The notes beneath the pieces were generated by a model, which made no database searches, was not told where the DNA came from, and saw only the letters and a program-made list of their open reading frames with translations. The position numbers were made by a program, and so were the translations under genes. Positions 1-5,861 of a stretch of 6,312 nucleotides of DNA are shown here, piece after piece. Numbering within the stretch: the first letter of the stretch is position 1; each line of letters opens with the position of its first letter. This DNA is from Archaeoglobales archaeon (GTDB taxonomy: Archaea; Halobacteriota; Archaeoglobi; Archaeoglobales; Archaeoglobaceae), in assembly GCA_003663055.1 (NCBI GenBank), contig QMZF01000063.1, positions 1-6,312 of the forward strand. The letters run 5' to 3'.

Positions 1-16
1 AGCTACGGTGGTGTAG
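1..16 (+). CDS. Possible 3' end of an upstream gene
   Basis: A TAG stop at 14-16 closes one plus-strand frame (codons for Ala-Thr-Val-Val, then stop), one base before the glmS ATG. Spacing this tight would fit an upstream gene in the same operon. In archaea that gene is often a sugar-nucleotide or phosphosugar enzyme of the GlmU/GlmM type, but five codons cannot identify it and the stop may be chance. Confidence 0.25.
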
Positions 17-17
17 T

Positions 18-1793
18 ATGTGTGGAATCGTTGGTTATATCGGATACAGCAAAGCTGATAATGTAATAATTTCATCCCTTAAGAGACTGGAGTACAGGGG
101 CTACGACTCATGGGGAGTTGCCATTAGCGAAGGGGGAAGGCTAAACGTCTACAAGCAAGTTGGGGCAATAGGCGAGGTAGAAAGCTACGAGTTGGGCGAT
201 AGCACGATTGGAATTGGACATACCCGCTGGGCAACCCACGGCAAGCCATCCGAGGTTAATGCACACCCCCATCTGGATTGTAACAAGCGGATAGCCATCG
301 TTCACAACGGAATAATCGAGAACTTTTTGCCGTTAAAGGAAAGGTTGATTAAGGAAGGCCATAGATTTGTCTCGGAAACCGATACTGAAGTAATAGCCCA
401 TCTTATAGAGAAAAACTACAAAGGTGATTTGGAAAAAGCGGTTGTTGCAGCCCTGCCAGAGCTGAAGGGCTCCTACGCCATTGTAGCGATAAGCTCCAAA
501 GAAAGAAAGCTTGTTGCTTGTAGGTACAAAAGTCCTTTAATTCTCGGAGTTGGCGATGGGGAGTACTTCATCGCTTCTGACGTGCCAGCAGTTTTGGAGT
601 ACACGAACAGGGTCGTATATTTGGAAGACGGCGACGTTGTAACGATAACGGATTCCGGTTACGAAATAAAGAACAACGGAGTTGAAGTGAGCAGAAAAGT
701 TGAACTCGTTTCATGGAGCATCGAGGATGCTGAAAAGGGTGGTTACGAGCATTTCATGCTTAAAGAAATTCACGAAACGCCAAGGGTTATCGAAGATACG
801 CTTCTAGGCTACGTTTCCGAAACGATCGACCTCGACGTCAGCTTCGCTGCTGGCACTTCTGAAATAATATTCGTTGCATGTGGAACTTCGTACCATGCGG
901 CTTTGGTAGGCAAGTACGTTATTGAGGAGATGTCGGGAATACCCGTTAGAGTTGAGTACGCTTCCGAATTCAACTATCACCCAGCGCCTCTCAGCAGATC
1001 GCTCGTTGTTGGCATTACGCAATCGGGTGAGACTGCCGACACGCTCGAGGCCTTAAGGAAAGCAAAAAGGGCTGGAGCGAGAGTTCTTGCAATAACAAAC
1101 GTGCTGGGCAGCAGTGTTACAAGAATTGCCGACTACGTCATTTACACAAGAGCTGGGCCAGAAATAGGCGTTGCGGCAACGAAGACTTTCATCGCTCAGC
1201 TTGTAGTAATATATCTGATGGCTGCAAAGCTCTCAATGCTCACGAGGAGCGAGGTTGAGAAGCTCGTTCTCGAACTGAAGCTGTTGCCTGAGAGAGTTAG
1301 GAGAATTCTCGACAAAGAGGATAAAATAAGGGAGATAGGGGAATTCCTTGCGGATTATGAAAACATGATGTACATAGGAAGGGGCTTGGGTTATCCCGTT
1401 GCCCTCGAAGGTGCGTTGAAGATGAAGGAAATTTCCTACATACACGCTGAAGGTTATCCTGCGGGAGAGCTCAAGCACGGCCCCTTCGCCTTACTTGGCA
1501 AAGAAACTCCAGTTGTTGCATGTGTTATAAGGGATAACACCTACGACATCACGCTCAACAACATAAAAGAGGTTAAGGCGAGGGATTCGCCCGTTATAGC
1601 AATAGCCGATGAGAAAGACGAGGAAGTTGAGAAGTACGTCGATTTTGTTGTAAGAACGCCTGAAGTAGACAGAATTTTCACTCCAGTTACTTACTCCGTT
1701 GCTCTGCAGCTCCTTGCATACTATACCGCAAAGAAGAGGGGCTGTGAGATAGACAAGCCTAGACATCTGGCTAAGAGTGTGACTGTTGAATAA
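18..1793 (+). CDS. glmS: Glutamine--fructose-6-phosphate aminotransferase (isomerizing)
   Basis: This cytosolic enzyme makes glucosamine-6-phosphate from fructose-6-phosphate and glutamine, the entry step to UDP-GlcNAc used for archaeal surface glycans and N-glycosylation. The 591-aa length is normal for the family. The N-terminal glutaminase (about 1-225) begins with Met-Cys-Gly-Ile-Val; Cys2 is the nucleophile once Met1 is removed, which fixes the ATG at 18. RWATHG (70-75), HNG (96-98) and the TDTE region (121-124) line the glutamine site. Two SIS sugar-isomerase domains follow: CGTS at 288-291, TQSGETADT at 334-342, EIGVAATKTF at 382-391, and ELKHGP at 484-489. The tail KPRHLAKSVTVE (580-591) is the conserved C-terminus that seals the active site and the ammonia channel. 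A weak SD-like GGTGGT lies at 8-13. The gene ends 41 bp from the convergent ATPase. No key residue is missing. Confidence 0.97.
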   Translation: MCGIVGYIGYSKADNVIISSLKRLEYRGYDSWGVAISEGGRLNVYKQVGAIGEVESYELGDSTIGIGHTRWATHGKPSEVNAHPHLDCNKRIAIVHNGIIENFLPLKERLIKEGHRFVSETDTEVIAHLIEKNYKGDLEKAVVAALPELKGSYAIVAISSKERKLVACRYKSPLILGVGDGEYFIASDVPAVLEYTNRVVYLEDGDVVTITDSGYEIKNNGVEVSRKVELVSWSIEDAEKGGYEHFMLKEIHETPRVIEDTLLGYVSETIDLDVSFAAGTSEIIFVACGTSYHAALVGKYVIEEMSGIPVRVEYASEFNYHPAPLSRSLVVGITQSGETADTLEALRKAKRAGARVLAITNVLGSSVTRIADYVIYTRAGPEIGVAATKTFIAQLVVIYLMAAKLSMLTRSEVEKLVLELKLLPERVRRILDKEDKIREIGEFLADYENMMYIGRGLGYPVALEGALKMKEISYIHAEGYPAGELKHGPFALLGKETPVVACVIRDNTYDITLNNIKEVKARDSPVIAIADEKDEEVEKYVDFVVRTPEVDRIFTPVTYSVALQLLAYYTAKKRGCEIDKPRHLAKSVTVE

Positions 1794-1798
1794 TTGAA

Positions 1799-1809
1799 AT
1801 TATATTTTT
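1799..1809 (+). terminator. Possible U-rich terminator of glmS
   Basis: A short T-rich tract (ATTATATTTTT) starts six bases after the glmS stop, inside the 41-bp gap between two convergent genes. Archaeal RNA polymerase commonly terminates at oligo-U runs without a hairpin, and a terminator is needed here to avoid reading into the ATPase antisense strand. The tract is short and interrupted. On the opposite strand only weaker T clusters follow the ATPase stop. Confidence 0.35.
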
Positions 1810-1834
1810 AGCATAATCGTAAAGACATCAAAAG

Positions 1835-3022
1835 CTAAACTGACTCGAATAGCTCTATCAGAAATCCCGGAATTTCTTCCTCGTCAAGAACTACAATACC
1901 CTTTGGATATTTTCTGTGTGGTTTTCCCGTTTTTACCTCAACCTTCAAGTTATCTGCTATGCAATCTATCTCGTAGGCATTCTTGTAGTAGTATATCTCG
2001 CCAAACCTCCTGTACATGTGCTCCTGAACAACGTTTTCAACCAGAGCTGAGTAAAGGAACTGGGTATTGCTCCAAGCAGAAAATATGCTCAGAAGCAGTG
2101 GATCCCTGAAAAAGATTTTCTTTTCCTTCCTGTAAAGGACCCTGCCACCCTCTTTCAGATATGCGAAGTCCAAGATGTACAGGTTTTTAAAGAATTCAAG
2201 ATACTCCTGTATCGTCTTGTAAGAGTATCCAGATGTACCGCTGGCCACAGCTCTGAAACTGAGAGCAGAGGGTATTTTCGAGATCAGGGATGAGAACGTT
2301 TCCTTGGATATCTCAAGACTCTTGCCGAATCTCACGAATTCTCCCACTAGTGCATTGAGTATGTGGCTTGAGGAGAAGCCGTTGATTGTCAGTGGAAAGC
2401 CACCGATCTCAAGATATTTTTTAAACAGCTCCATAACCCTGTCATATTCAAGCTTATAATTTCTGACACCGAAAACAGCTACAAATTCTCTGAAGTTCAG
2501 TGGTAAAACCTCTATTACCTTGCCATATCCTGTCCTACCTGGAAAGAGCTCCAGGTCTCTTCTCACTTTCAGAGAACTTGAGCCAGTAACGGTTAGGGCG
2601 CAGTTCTCAAGTTTTCCGATATCAATCAGGTACTTTACAGCTTTCCACCACTCGGCTATACCAGTAACTTCATCGAGAAAAATGTACTTCGTCTCTTCAG
2701 ACATTGTAGCCTCTAGGTAGCTGTTTATAGCTTCTCTTAAGCTGATGAAATCTGGAAAAGCATCGCAATCAATGTAAACGATGTTTTCAGCGTTAACGTT
2801 TCTAACTAACCTTTTTATCAGAAGTTTCAAACCTGTCGTTTTTCCAACTTGTCTTAGACCCAGAACGAAATTTAAGCTGAATGGCTCCAGGGATACATCA
2901 TCAATCCACTCAGGAACCCATCTTATCTTCAGAGCGCTGTATTCCACTAGGTTTTTGTCCTTACTTTCCCATTCCCCATAACTCCACCAAGGATTCATTT
3001 CTCTCAACACTTTTAGATACAT
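1835..3022 (-). CDS. Archaeal P-loop ATPase, AAA_14 + DUF4143 type
   Basis: This 395-aa protein belongs to the large prokaryotic ATPase family with an AAA-like core and a DUF4143 C-terminus; no member role is firmly known. The core (about 45-180) shows Walker A GLRQVGKTT (55-63, Lys61), Walker B KYIFLDEV (112-119, Asp117-Glu118) and a sensor-1 strand TVTGSSS (144-150), then the family-typical PGRTG (161-165) and PLNFREF (174-180). A middle helical segment contains YLEIGGFP (203-210). The C-terminal part carries FFRDP (304-308), VEN (328-330), EID (351-353) and EVKTG (362-366). This D...ExK pattern resembles a PD-(D/E)xK nuclease fold, as in other DUF4143 proteins, but cleavage activity is only inferred. 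ATG 3022 is supported by TATA spacing; Met9 (ATG at 2998), just before NPWW, is an alternative start. It is a single-gene unit, convergent with glmS, bordering a decayed region, so it looks like accessory cargo. A fully open frame with intact motifs suggests it is functional. Confidence 0.88.
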   Translation of the reverse strand: MYLKVLREMNPWWSYGEWESKDKNLVEYSALKIRWVPEWIDDVSLEPFSLNFVLGLRQVGKTTGLKLLIKRLVRNVNAENIVYIDCDAFPDFISLREAINSYLEATMSEETKYIFLDEVTGIAEWWKAVKYLIDIGKLENCALTVTGSSSLKVRRDLELFPGRTGYGKVIEVLPLNFREFVAVFGVRNYKLEYDRVMELFKKYLEIGGFPLTINGFSSSHILNALVGEFVRFGKSLEISKETFSSLISKIPSALSFRAVASGTSGYSYKTIQEYLEFFKNLYILDFAYLKEGGRVLYRKEKKIFFRDPLLLSIFSAWSNTQFLYSALVENVVQEHMYRRFGEIYYYKNAYEIDCIADNLKVEVKTGKPHRKYPKGIVVLDEEEIPGFLIELFESV

Positions 3023-3033
3023 GAGAAGACAGA

Positions 3034-3064
3034 ATTCTCAAACTTTATAAACTTTTGTGAGAAT
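3034..3064. repeat. Perfect 7-bp inverted repeat flanking the ATPase TATA box
   Basis: The arms ATTCTCA (3034-3040) and TGAGAAT (3058-3064) are exact reverse complements separated by 17 bp, with the TATA box in the spacer. The repeat centres are 24 bp apart, about two helical turns, as for a dimeric regulator bound on one DNA face. A protein there would block TBP/TFB, so an operator, possibly autoregulatory, is a reasonable inference. It could also be chance in AT-rich DNA. Confidence 0.45.
3043..3057 (-). promoter_or_regulatory. BRE/TATA promoter of the ATPase gene, leaderless
   Basis: Read on the minus strand, an A-rich BRE-like CAAAA precedes GTTTATAAAG, a strong archaeal TATA box. Its centre lies about 25 bp upstream of the ATG at 3022, which places transcription initiation at or within a base or two of the start codon. 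No SD motif precedes that ATG, so the mRNA is predicted to be leaderless. Confidence 0.7.
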
Positions 3065-3418
3065 GATTTTACCATTTCACCAACAGTCGACGACTTCCCA
3101 CACCGAGAGGTGGCTGCGCCGCGTCTGGAATGGGCGATACATCTACATCTTCAGAGGGTGGGGAGAGTGCTTACACCAACGAAAGCACAATTACAAAAAA
3201 GATGGAGCAATAATTTAGAATGGAAAAATTAAGAATAATATGGAATTTTTCAAAGAAGACGGATCGTACGTTTTCGAAGGAGAATCAGGATTTATCTCGA
3301 CTGCGAATGCAAATGTGGCGATGCCATTGTGGGCATCAACCTGAGGACATTATGGTCATAAGCAACGAGAATTGCAGATACAGGAAACGGAAACACCTTC
3401 AGCGAAGGTTGTGGAAGT
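3065..3418. other. Unassigned, probably decayed intergenic segment
   Basis: No intact gene, tRNA or recognisable structured RNA was found in this stretch. All six frames were read. Short protein-like runs appear but each is broken: frame of 3061 encodes SGMGDTSTSSEGGESAYTNE at about 3127-3186; frame of 3240 gives a 34-codon run from ATG 3240 to a TGA at 3342, including DGSYVFEGESGFISTANAN; the third plus frame gives CECKCGDAIVGINLRTLWS ending about 3355, then DTGNGNTFSEGCGSLTP. The last resembles a zinc-ribbon piece, but no family could be assigned. Protein-like runs switching frame, each closed by a stop, suggest an eroded gene rather than a spacer. Composition is also uneven, with a GC-rich patch near 3085-3135 beside AT-rich DNA. 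Confidence 0.4.
3393..3412. repeat. Small hairpin near the end of the PIN remnant
   Basis: ACCTTC (3395-3400) and GAAGGT (3404-3409) form a perfect 6-bp stem with a 3-base AGC loop. Skipping one bulged T at 3410 adds two more pairs (3393-3394 with 3411-3412). It lies 7 bp beyond the last stop of the decayed PIN gene. No clean T-run follows on either strand, so terminator function is not supported. Confidence 0.3.
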
Positions 3419-3612
3419 CTAACCCCCTAAGCCTATCGATCGTAAGAGTTATCCTGAGTGTGAACGAATCTCGTGTGCGATTCAAGTGGAGGCTATTAGC
3501 AAATCTTTAGCTGATGGAAGTTTTTTCCCTTTTTTCAAATCTCTGAAGATTTTACCTGCCATTTTTGCACTCTTTTCATCAAACTCAAGTTTGGAAGTTT
3601 TTCGAGAGCTAA
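3419..3612 (-). pseudogene. Decayed VapC-like PIN-domain toxin remnant
   Basis: Read on the minus strand, the frame entering at 3583 encodes FDEKSAKMAGKIFRDLKK, continues through GKKLPSAKDLLIAST to 3485, and meets an in-frame TGA (3482-3484) where the family usually has a small residue. The frame resumes with IAHE (3481-3470), shifts for RFVHTQDNSYDR (about 3471-3436) and shifts back for IGLGG, ending at TAG 3419-3421. Concatenated, this follows the C-terminal third of VapC PIN nucleases: an FDxxSA...A..I...L helix, a DLLIA segment carrying a catalytic Asp, an IA(H/N) helix, then FVT..D..F.RI.GL. The N-terminal two-thirds, with the first catalytic Asp, is missing because only about 55 bp separate this remnant from the radical SAM stop. 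No VapB-like antitoxin partner is visible. One stop, two frameshifts and truncation make it non-functional. Assignment rests on pattern, not alignment. Confidence 0.65.
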
Positions 3613-3667
3613 TAAAACAAACCCCAACAAAGTTCCGGATCTTGACGGATTATTTTTATTCAGCTTC

Positions 3668-5206
3668 CTATTCTTTTGGTCTGCGAATAACTCTGTATAT
3701 ATCGTCCTTAAGTTTCTTGCCTGTCTTCTTCTCCCACTCCTCGATGGGAATTCCATACTCTGCATGTATTTTGTCCCTGTACATCTCGGGCAACACGTTG
3801 AAAGCGCAGAAAGGTATTATTCTACCATCAGGTGTTCCGTAGTGAATAACGCATCTCTTAACACGCTCTATATCGTAATTGTATAGATCTTGGAAGTGCA
3901 TCATACCGATAAAGAGTGCCTTCATATGGAACTCACCAAGGCTCGTATAGTCGTGCTTAACAAGGACGTCGAAGAGTATTTTGCTTACGTCAAAGCCCTT
4001 CGGAGCTTTTGCGGTATCAACAAACTTTCTCACGTCGAGTATCCCCTTCAAAGCCCTTATTGTCTTTATCCTACTCTTTCTGAGTTCATCAGCCTTCTCG
4101 TTGAGGTATTCGAAGAAGCCCTCCACGTCGATAAACCTCGTTATGGGAACGAGCCTGCCATTTATCTTGAAAACGTATGTAGCCATTCCACAGGCAAAGT
4201 GCGAAGTTAGCTCGTACTGAGGTGCTCCCGTAAGGGCTTCAACGAAGTGGGATATGGGGGTAACGCTTGGAACCGGATAAAAGTCATCCCTCGAAATCTC
4301 ACCATCTGTCTGCTCCTCAATCTTTATAATAACGTCCGGAATCGTTATTCTGTACTTTGCCCTCTCCTTCCTCGGCATGCTGCCTACGAGGCTGACGGGC
4401 TGTATGTTGACACCTCTCACGATGTCTATGTTTTTGGCTGCAAACCGTATCATGTCACCGAGCTGGTGGTCGTTTACAGTTCTGATTACCGTGGGAACTA
4501 ATACGATGCCTAGCTGGGCCCTTCTGCAGTTCTCAAGTATGGTTGGAACTTCAGGCCAGTTCTTCGGATTCGTCTTCTCGTCAACACCGTCAAAGGAGAG
4601 ATACACGGTATTTACTCCAGCCTCTCTAACTTTAAGAGCAAAATCAGGCTCTCTAGCGAGCCTTATACCGTTGGTGTTTAGCTGAACATGGTCGATTCCT
4701 TCAGCCTTTATTGCCTTTATTATCTCGACTAGGTCATCCCTCAGTGCTGGCTCTCCACCAGTGAGCTGGACGGCATTGCAGCCTACTGGTTTCATGTTCT
4801 TTGCCGTCCTTACCATCTGAACGATTTGTTCTATACTCGGCTCGTAAACGTAGCCTGCACGCCTTGCGTAGAAGAAGCAGTACCAGCAGGCAAGATCGCA
4901 GCGGTTCGTTAGGACGATGTTAAGCAGGGCGGTGTGGCTCTTATGCAGCGGGCATAGACCGCAGGAAAAAGGGCAGCCATTCTTTGCATCTGTAAGGGGA
5001 GTCTGAATGCCTAGCCCGTCGTGAGCAAAGCGGGCAGCCTTCTTGAAGAGTTCGACATCGCCCCAGTAAACTTCAACGAACTCACCGTGTTCGGGGCACT
5101 CCTTTCTTATCATTACCTTCCCGTTGTTCTCGTAAACTTCAGCGTTAAGAACTTTAAGACATTCAGGGCATAGGGAAAGAGTTTTGTACGGTAGTTTGAT
5201 TTTCAC
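3668..5206 (-). CDS. Radical SAM protein, tetraether synthase (Tes)/COG1964 family
   Basis: This 512-aa protein matches the archaeal family containing tetraether synthase, which uses 5'-deoxyadenosyl radicals to join phytanyl tails of archaeol lipids by C-C bonds into membrane-spanning lipids. The N-terminus has CPEC (13-16) and CPEHGEF (37-43), suiting a rubredoxin-like iron site. GCPFSCGLCP (77-86; Cys78, 82, 85) suits an auxiliary Fe-S cluster. NRCDLACWYC (101-110) is the radical SAM CxxxCxxC (Cys103, 107, 110), followed by TGGEP (149-153), LNTNG (176-180) and YLSFDG (202-207) of the TIM-barrel core. The C-terminal region keeps HYGTPDGRIIPFC (455-467) and further cysteines at 339, 452 and 467. 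Length is typical for the family. The start is GTG at 5206, supported by GGAGGT at 5215-5220 eight bases upstream. It diverges from carS, another archaeal lipid gene. Whether it makes GDGT, macrocyclic archaeol or bridged GMGT cannot be told, since paralogs share these motifs. Confidence 0.88.
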   Translation of the reverse strand: MKIKLPYKTLSLCPECLKVLNAEVYENNGKVMIRKECPEHGEFVEVYWGDVELFKKAARFAHDGLGIQTPLTDAKNGCPFSCGLCPLHKSHTALLNIVLTNRCDLACWYCFFYARRAGYVYEPSIEQIVQMVRTAKNMKPVGCNAVQLTGGEPALRDDLVEIIKAIKAEGIDHVQLNTNGIRLAREPDFALKVREAGVNTVYLSFDGVDEKTNPKNWPEVPTILENCRRAQLGIVLVPTVIRTVNDHQLGDMIRFAAKNIDIVRGVNIQPVSLVGSMPRKERAKYRITIPDVIIKIEEQTDGEISRDDFYPVPSVTPISHFVEALTGAPQYELTSHFACGMATYVFKINGRLVPITRFIDVEGFFEYLNEKADELRKSRIKTIRALKGILDVRKFVDTAKAPKGFDVSKILFDVLVKHDYTSLGEFHMKALFIGMMHFQDLYNYDIERVKRCVIHYGTPDGRIIPFCAFNVLPEMYRDKIHAEYGIPIEEWEKKTGKKLKDDIYRVIRRPKE

Positions 5207-5214
5207 CTCTATCC

Positions 5215-5220
5215 ACCTCC
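5215..5220 (-). promoter_or_regulatory. Shine-Dalgarno of the radical SAM gene
   Basis: Minus-strand GGAGGT lies eight bases before the GTG at 5206. It is the strongest ribosome-binding site in this leader and decides for the GTG start, as no ATG lies between it and the coding region. Confidence 0.75.
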
Positions 5221-5245
5221 AGAACAGGAAAAAAAATGGGAGGGG

Positions 5246-5253
5246 GATATATC
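5246..5253 (-). promoter_or_regulatory. TATA box candidate for the radical SAM gene
   Basis: GATATATC is self-complementary, but its position fits the minus-strand gene: initiation about 25 bp downstream falls near 5224, giving a leader of roughly 18 nt that contains the SD at 5215-5220. A run of eight T on this strand (5229-5236) sits between TATA box and predicted start. The neighbouring TTTTAAA (5263-5269) is an alternative that would give a longer leader. Confidence 0.5.
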
Positions 5254-5262
5254 AACATTTCG

Positions 5263-5310
5263 TTTAAAATACCTTTATCGCTCGCCGAAAGGAATATATA
5301 AGGAGGAGGA
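5263..5310 (+). promoter_or_regulatory. Promoter and SD region of carS
   Basis: Two TATA candidates are visible. TTTAAAAT (5263-5270) would start transcription near 5292 and give a leader of about 30 nt with the purine-rich SD GGAGGAGGA (5302-5310) 11 bases before the ATG. AATATATA (5293-5300), preceded by a BRE-like GAAAGG, would start transcription at about 5322, the ATG itself, giving a leaderless mRNA. The strong SD favours the first, but both may be used. Confidence 0.5.
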
Positions 5311-5321
5311 GCCAAGGGGCT

Positions 5322-5861
5322 ATGCTTAAGCTCGTTGCCACAACGATCTGGCTTCTCCTTCCTGCTTACACTCCAAATAACTTTGCGGTAGTGTTTGGTG
5401 GAGGAGCACCGATAGATCTCGGTAGAAACTTTATAGATGGGAGGAGAATACTTGGTAACGGGAAAACGATTAGAGGTTTTATCGCTGGAGTGATTGGTGG
5501 GTTGATAGTTGCGCATATTCAGCTCTTCACCGAAAGTTTTGCAGGTTTTTCCCTCTTTTCATCGCTGGAGTATGAAACTTTCTTCTTGCTGTCATTTTCC
5601 CTTTCTTTTGGTTCGCTCTTTGGCGATGTTGTTGGCAGTTTCATAAAAAGGAGGTGTGGATTCGAGAGGGGGGCAAGCTTTCCGCTTCTCGATCAGCTCA
5701 GCTTTCTTCTCTTCGCTCTGCTTTTTGCCAGCAGAATTGAGGGATTCGAAAAGCTATATACTACGGAAGTGATTGTTGCTGCTGTAATCTTAACACCCTT
5801 GCTGCACGTACTAACGAACGTTATCGCTTATAAGCTCGGACTGAAGGAGGTTCCGTGGTGA
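5322..5861 (+). CDS. carS: CDP-archaeol synthase
   Basis: CarS transfers CMP from CTP to 2,3-di-O-geranylgeranylglyceryl phosphate, giving CDP-archaeol and pyrophosphate. This is the activation step before polar head groups are attached, and it is the archaeal counterpart of bacterial CdsA. The 179-aa product is a polytopic membrane protein with about five hydrophobic segments (roughly 4-26, 52-70, 86-108, 121-141 and 147-171). Family hallmarks are all present: PIDLGRNFIDGRRILGNGKT (30-49) running into IRG at 50-52 in the first cytoplasmic loop, GDVVGSFIKRR (101-111), RG (116-117), and FPLLDQ (120-125); the Asp102 and Asp124 regions correspond to metal/CTP-binding parts of the CdsA-like fold. 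Length matches the family. It is divergent from the radical SAM gene, 115 bp away, and its stop overlaps the pyrE start as GTGA. The gene is intact. Confidence 0.95.
   Translation: MLKLVATTIWLLLPAYTPNNFAVVFGGGAPIDLGRNFIDGRRILGNGKTIRGFIAGVIGGLIVAHIQLFTESFAGFSLFSSLEYETFFLLSFSLSFGSLFGDVVGSFIKRRCGFERGASFPLLDQLSFLLFALLFASRIEGFEKLYTTEVIVAAVILTPLLHVLTNVIAYKLGLKEVPW
5844..5850 (+). promoter_or_regulatory. Shine-Dalgarno of pyrE inside carS
   Basis: AAGGAGG within the last codons of carS lies seven bases before the GTG at 5858. It selects this GTG as the pyrE start and allows translational coupling with carS, whose stop codon overlaps it. Confidence 0.75.

Noticed and set aside
3102..3113. CACC-GAGA-GGTG mini-hairpin with a GNRA-like loop in the GC-rich patch
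   Set aside because: Only four pairs and no extension into a longer structure; no match to RNase P, SRP RNA, tRNA or a C/D-box RNA pattern.
3063..3218. A 51-codon plus-strand ORF beginning ATG at 3063 (MILPFHQQ...)
   Set aside because: Its start overlaps the ATPase inverted repeat, there is no SD or promoter for it, and the composition (many Trp, Arg, His, Tyr) is not that of a known small protein.
3220..3510. A 96-codon plus-strand ORF
   Set aside because: Very basic, without domain pattern or SD, and its 3' part is antisense to the PIN remnant, whose minus-strand frames give a family-like sequence.
3023..3667. Search for a tRNA, CRISPR array, terminal inverted repeats or target-site duplications in the gap
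   Set aside because: No regularly spaced repeats, no tRNA-like T-loop motif, and no matching direct repeats bordering the ATPase or PIN remnant were seen by eye.
3486..3842. A 118-codon plus-strand ORF overlapping the radical SAM 3' end
   Set aside because: It is antisense to the conserved C-terminus of the radical SAM gene and to the PIN remnant; Phe/Ser/Leu-rich composition is typical of a shadow frame.
5163..5516. A 117-codon minus-strand ORF across the carS promoter and 5' end
   Set aside because: It runs antisense through the strongly conserved carS N-terminus and across both promoters; no domain pattern.
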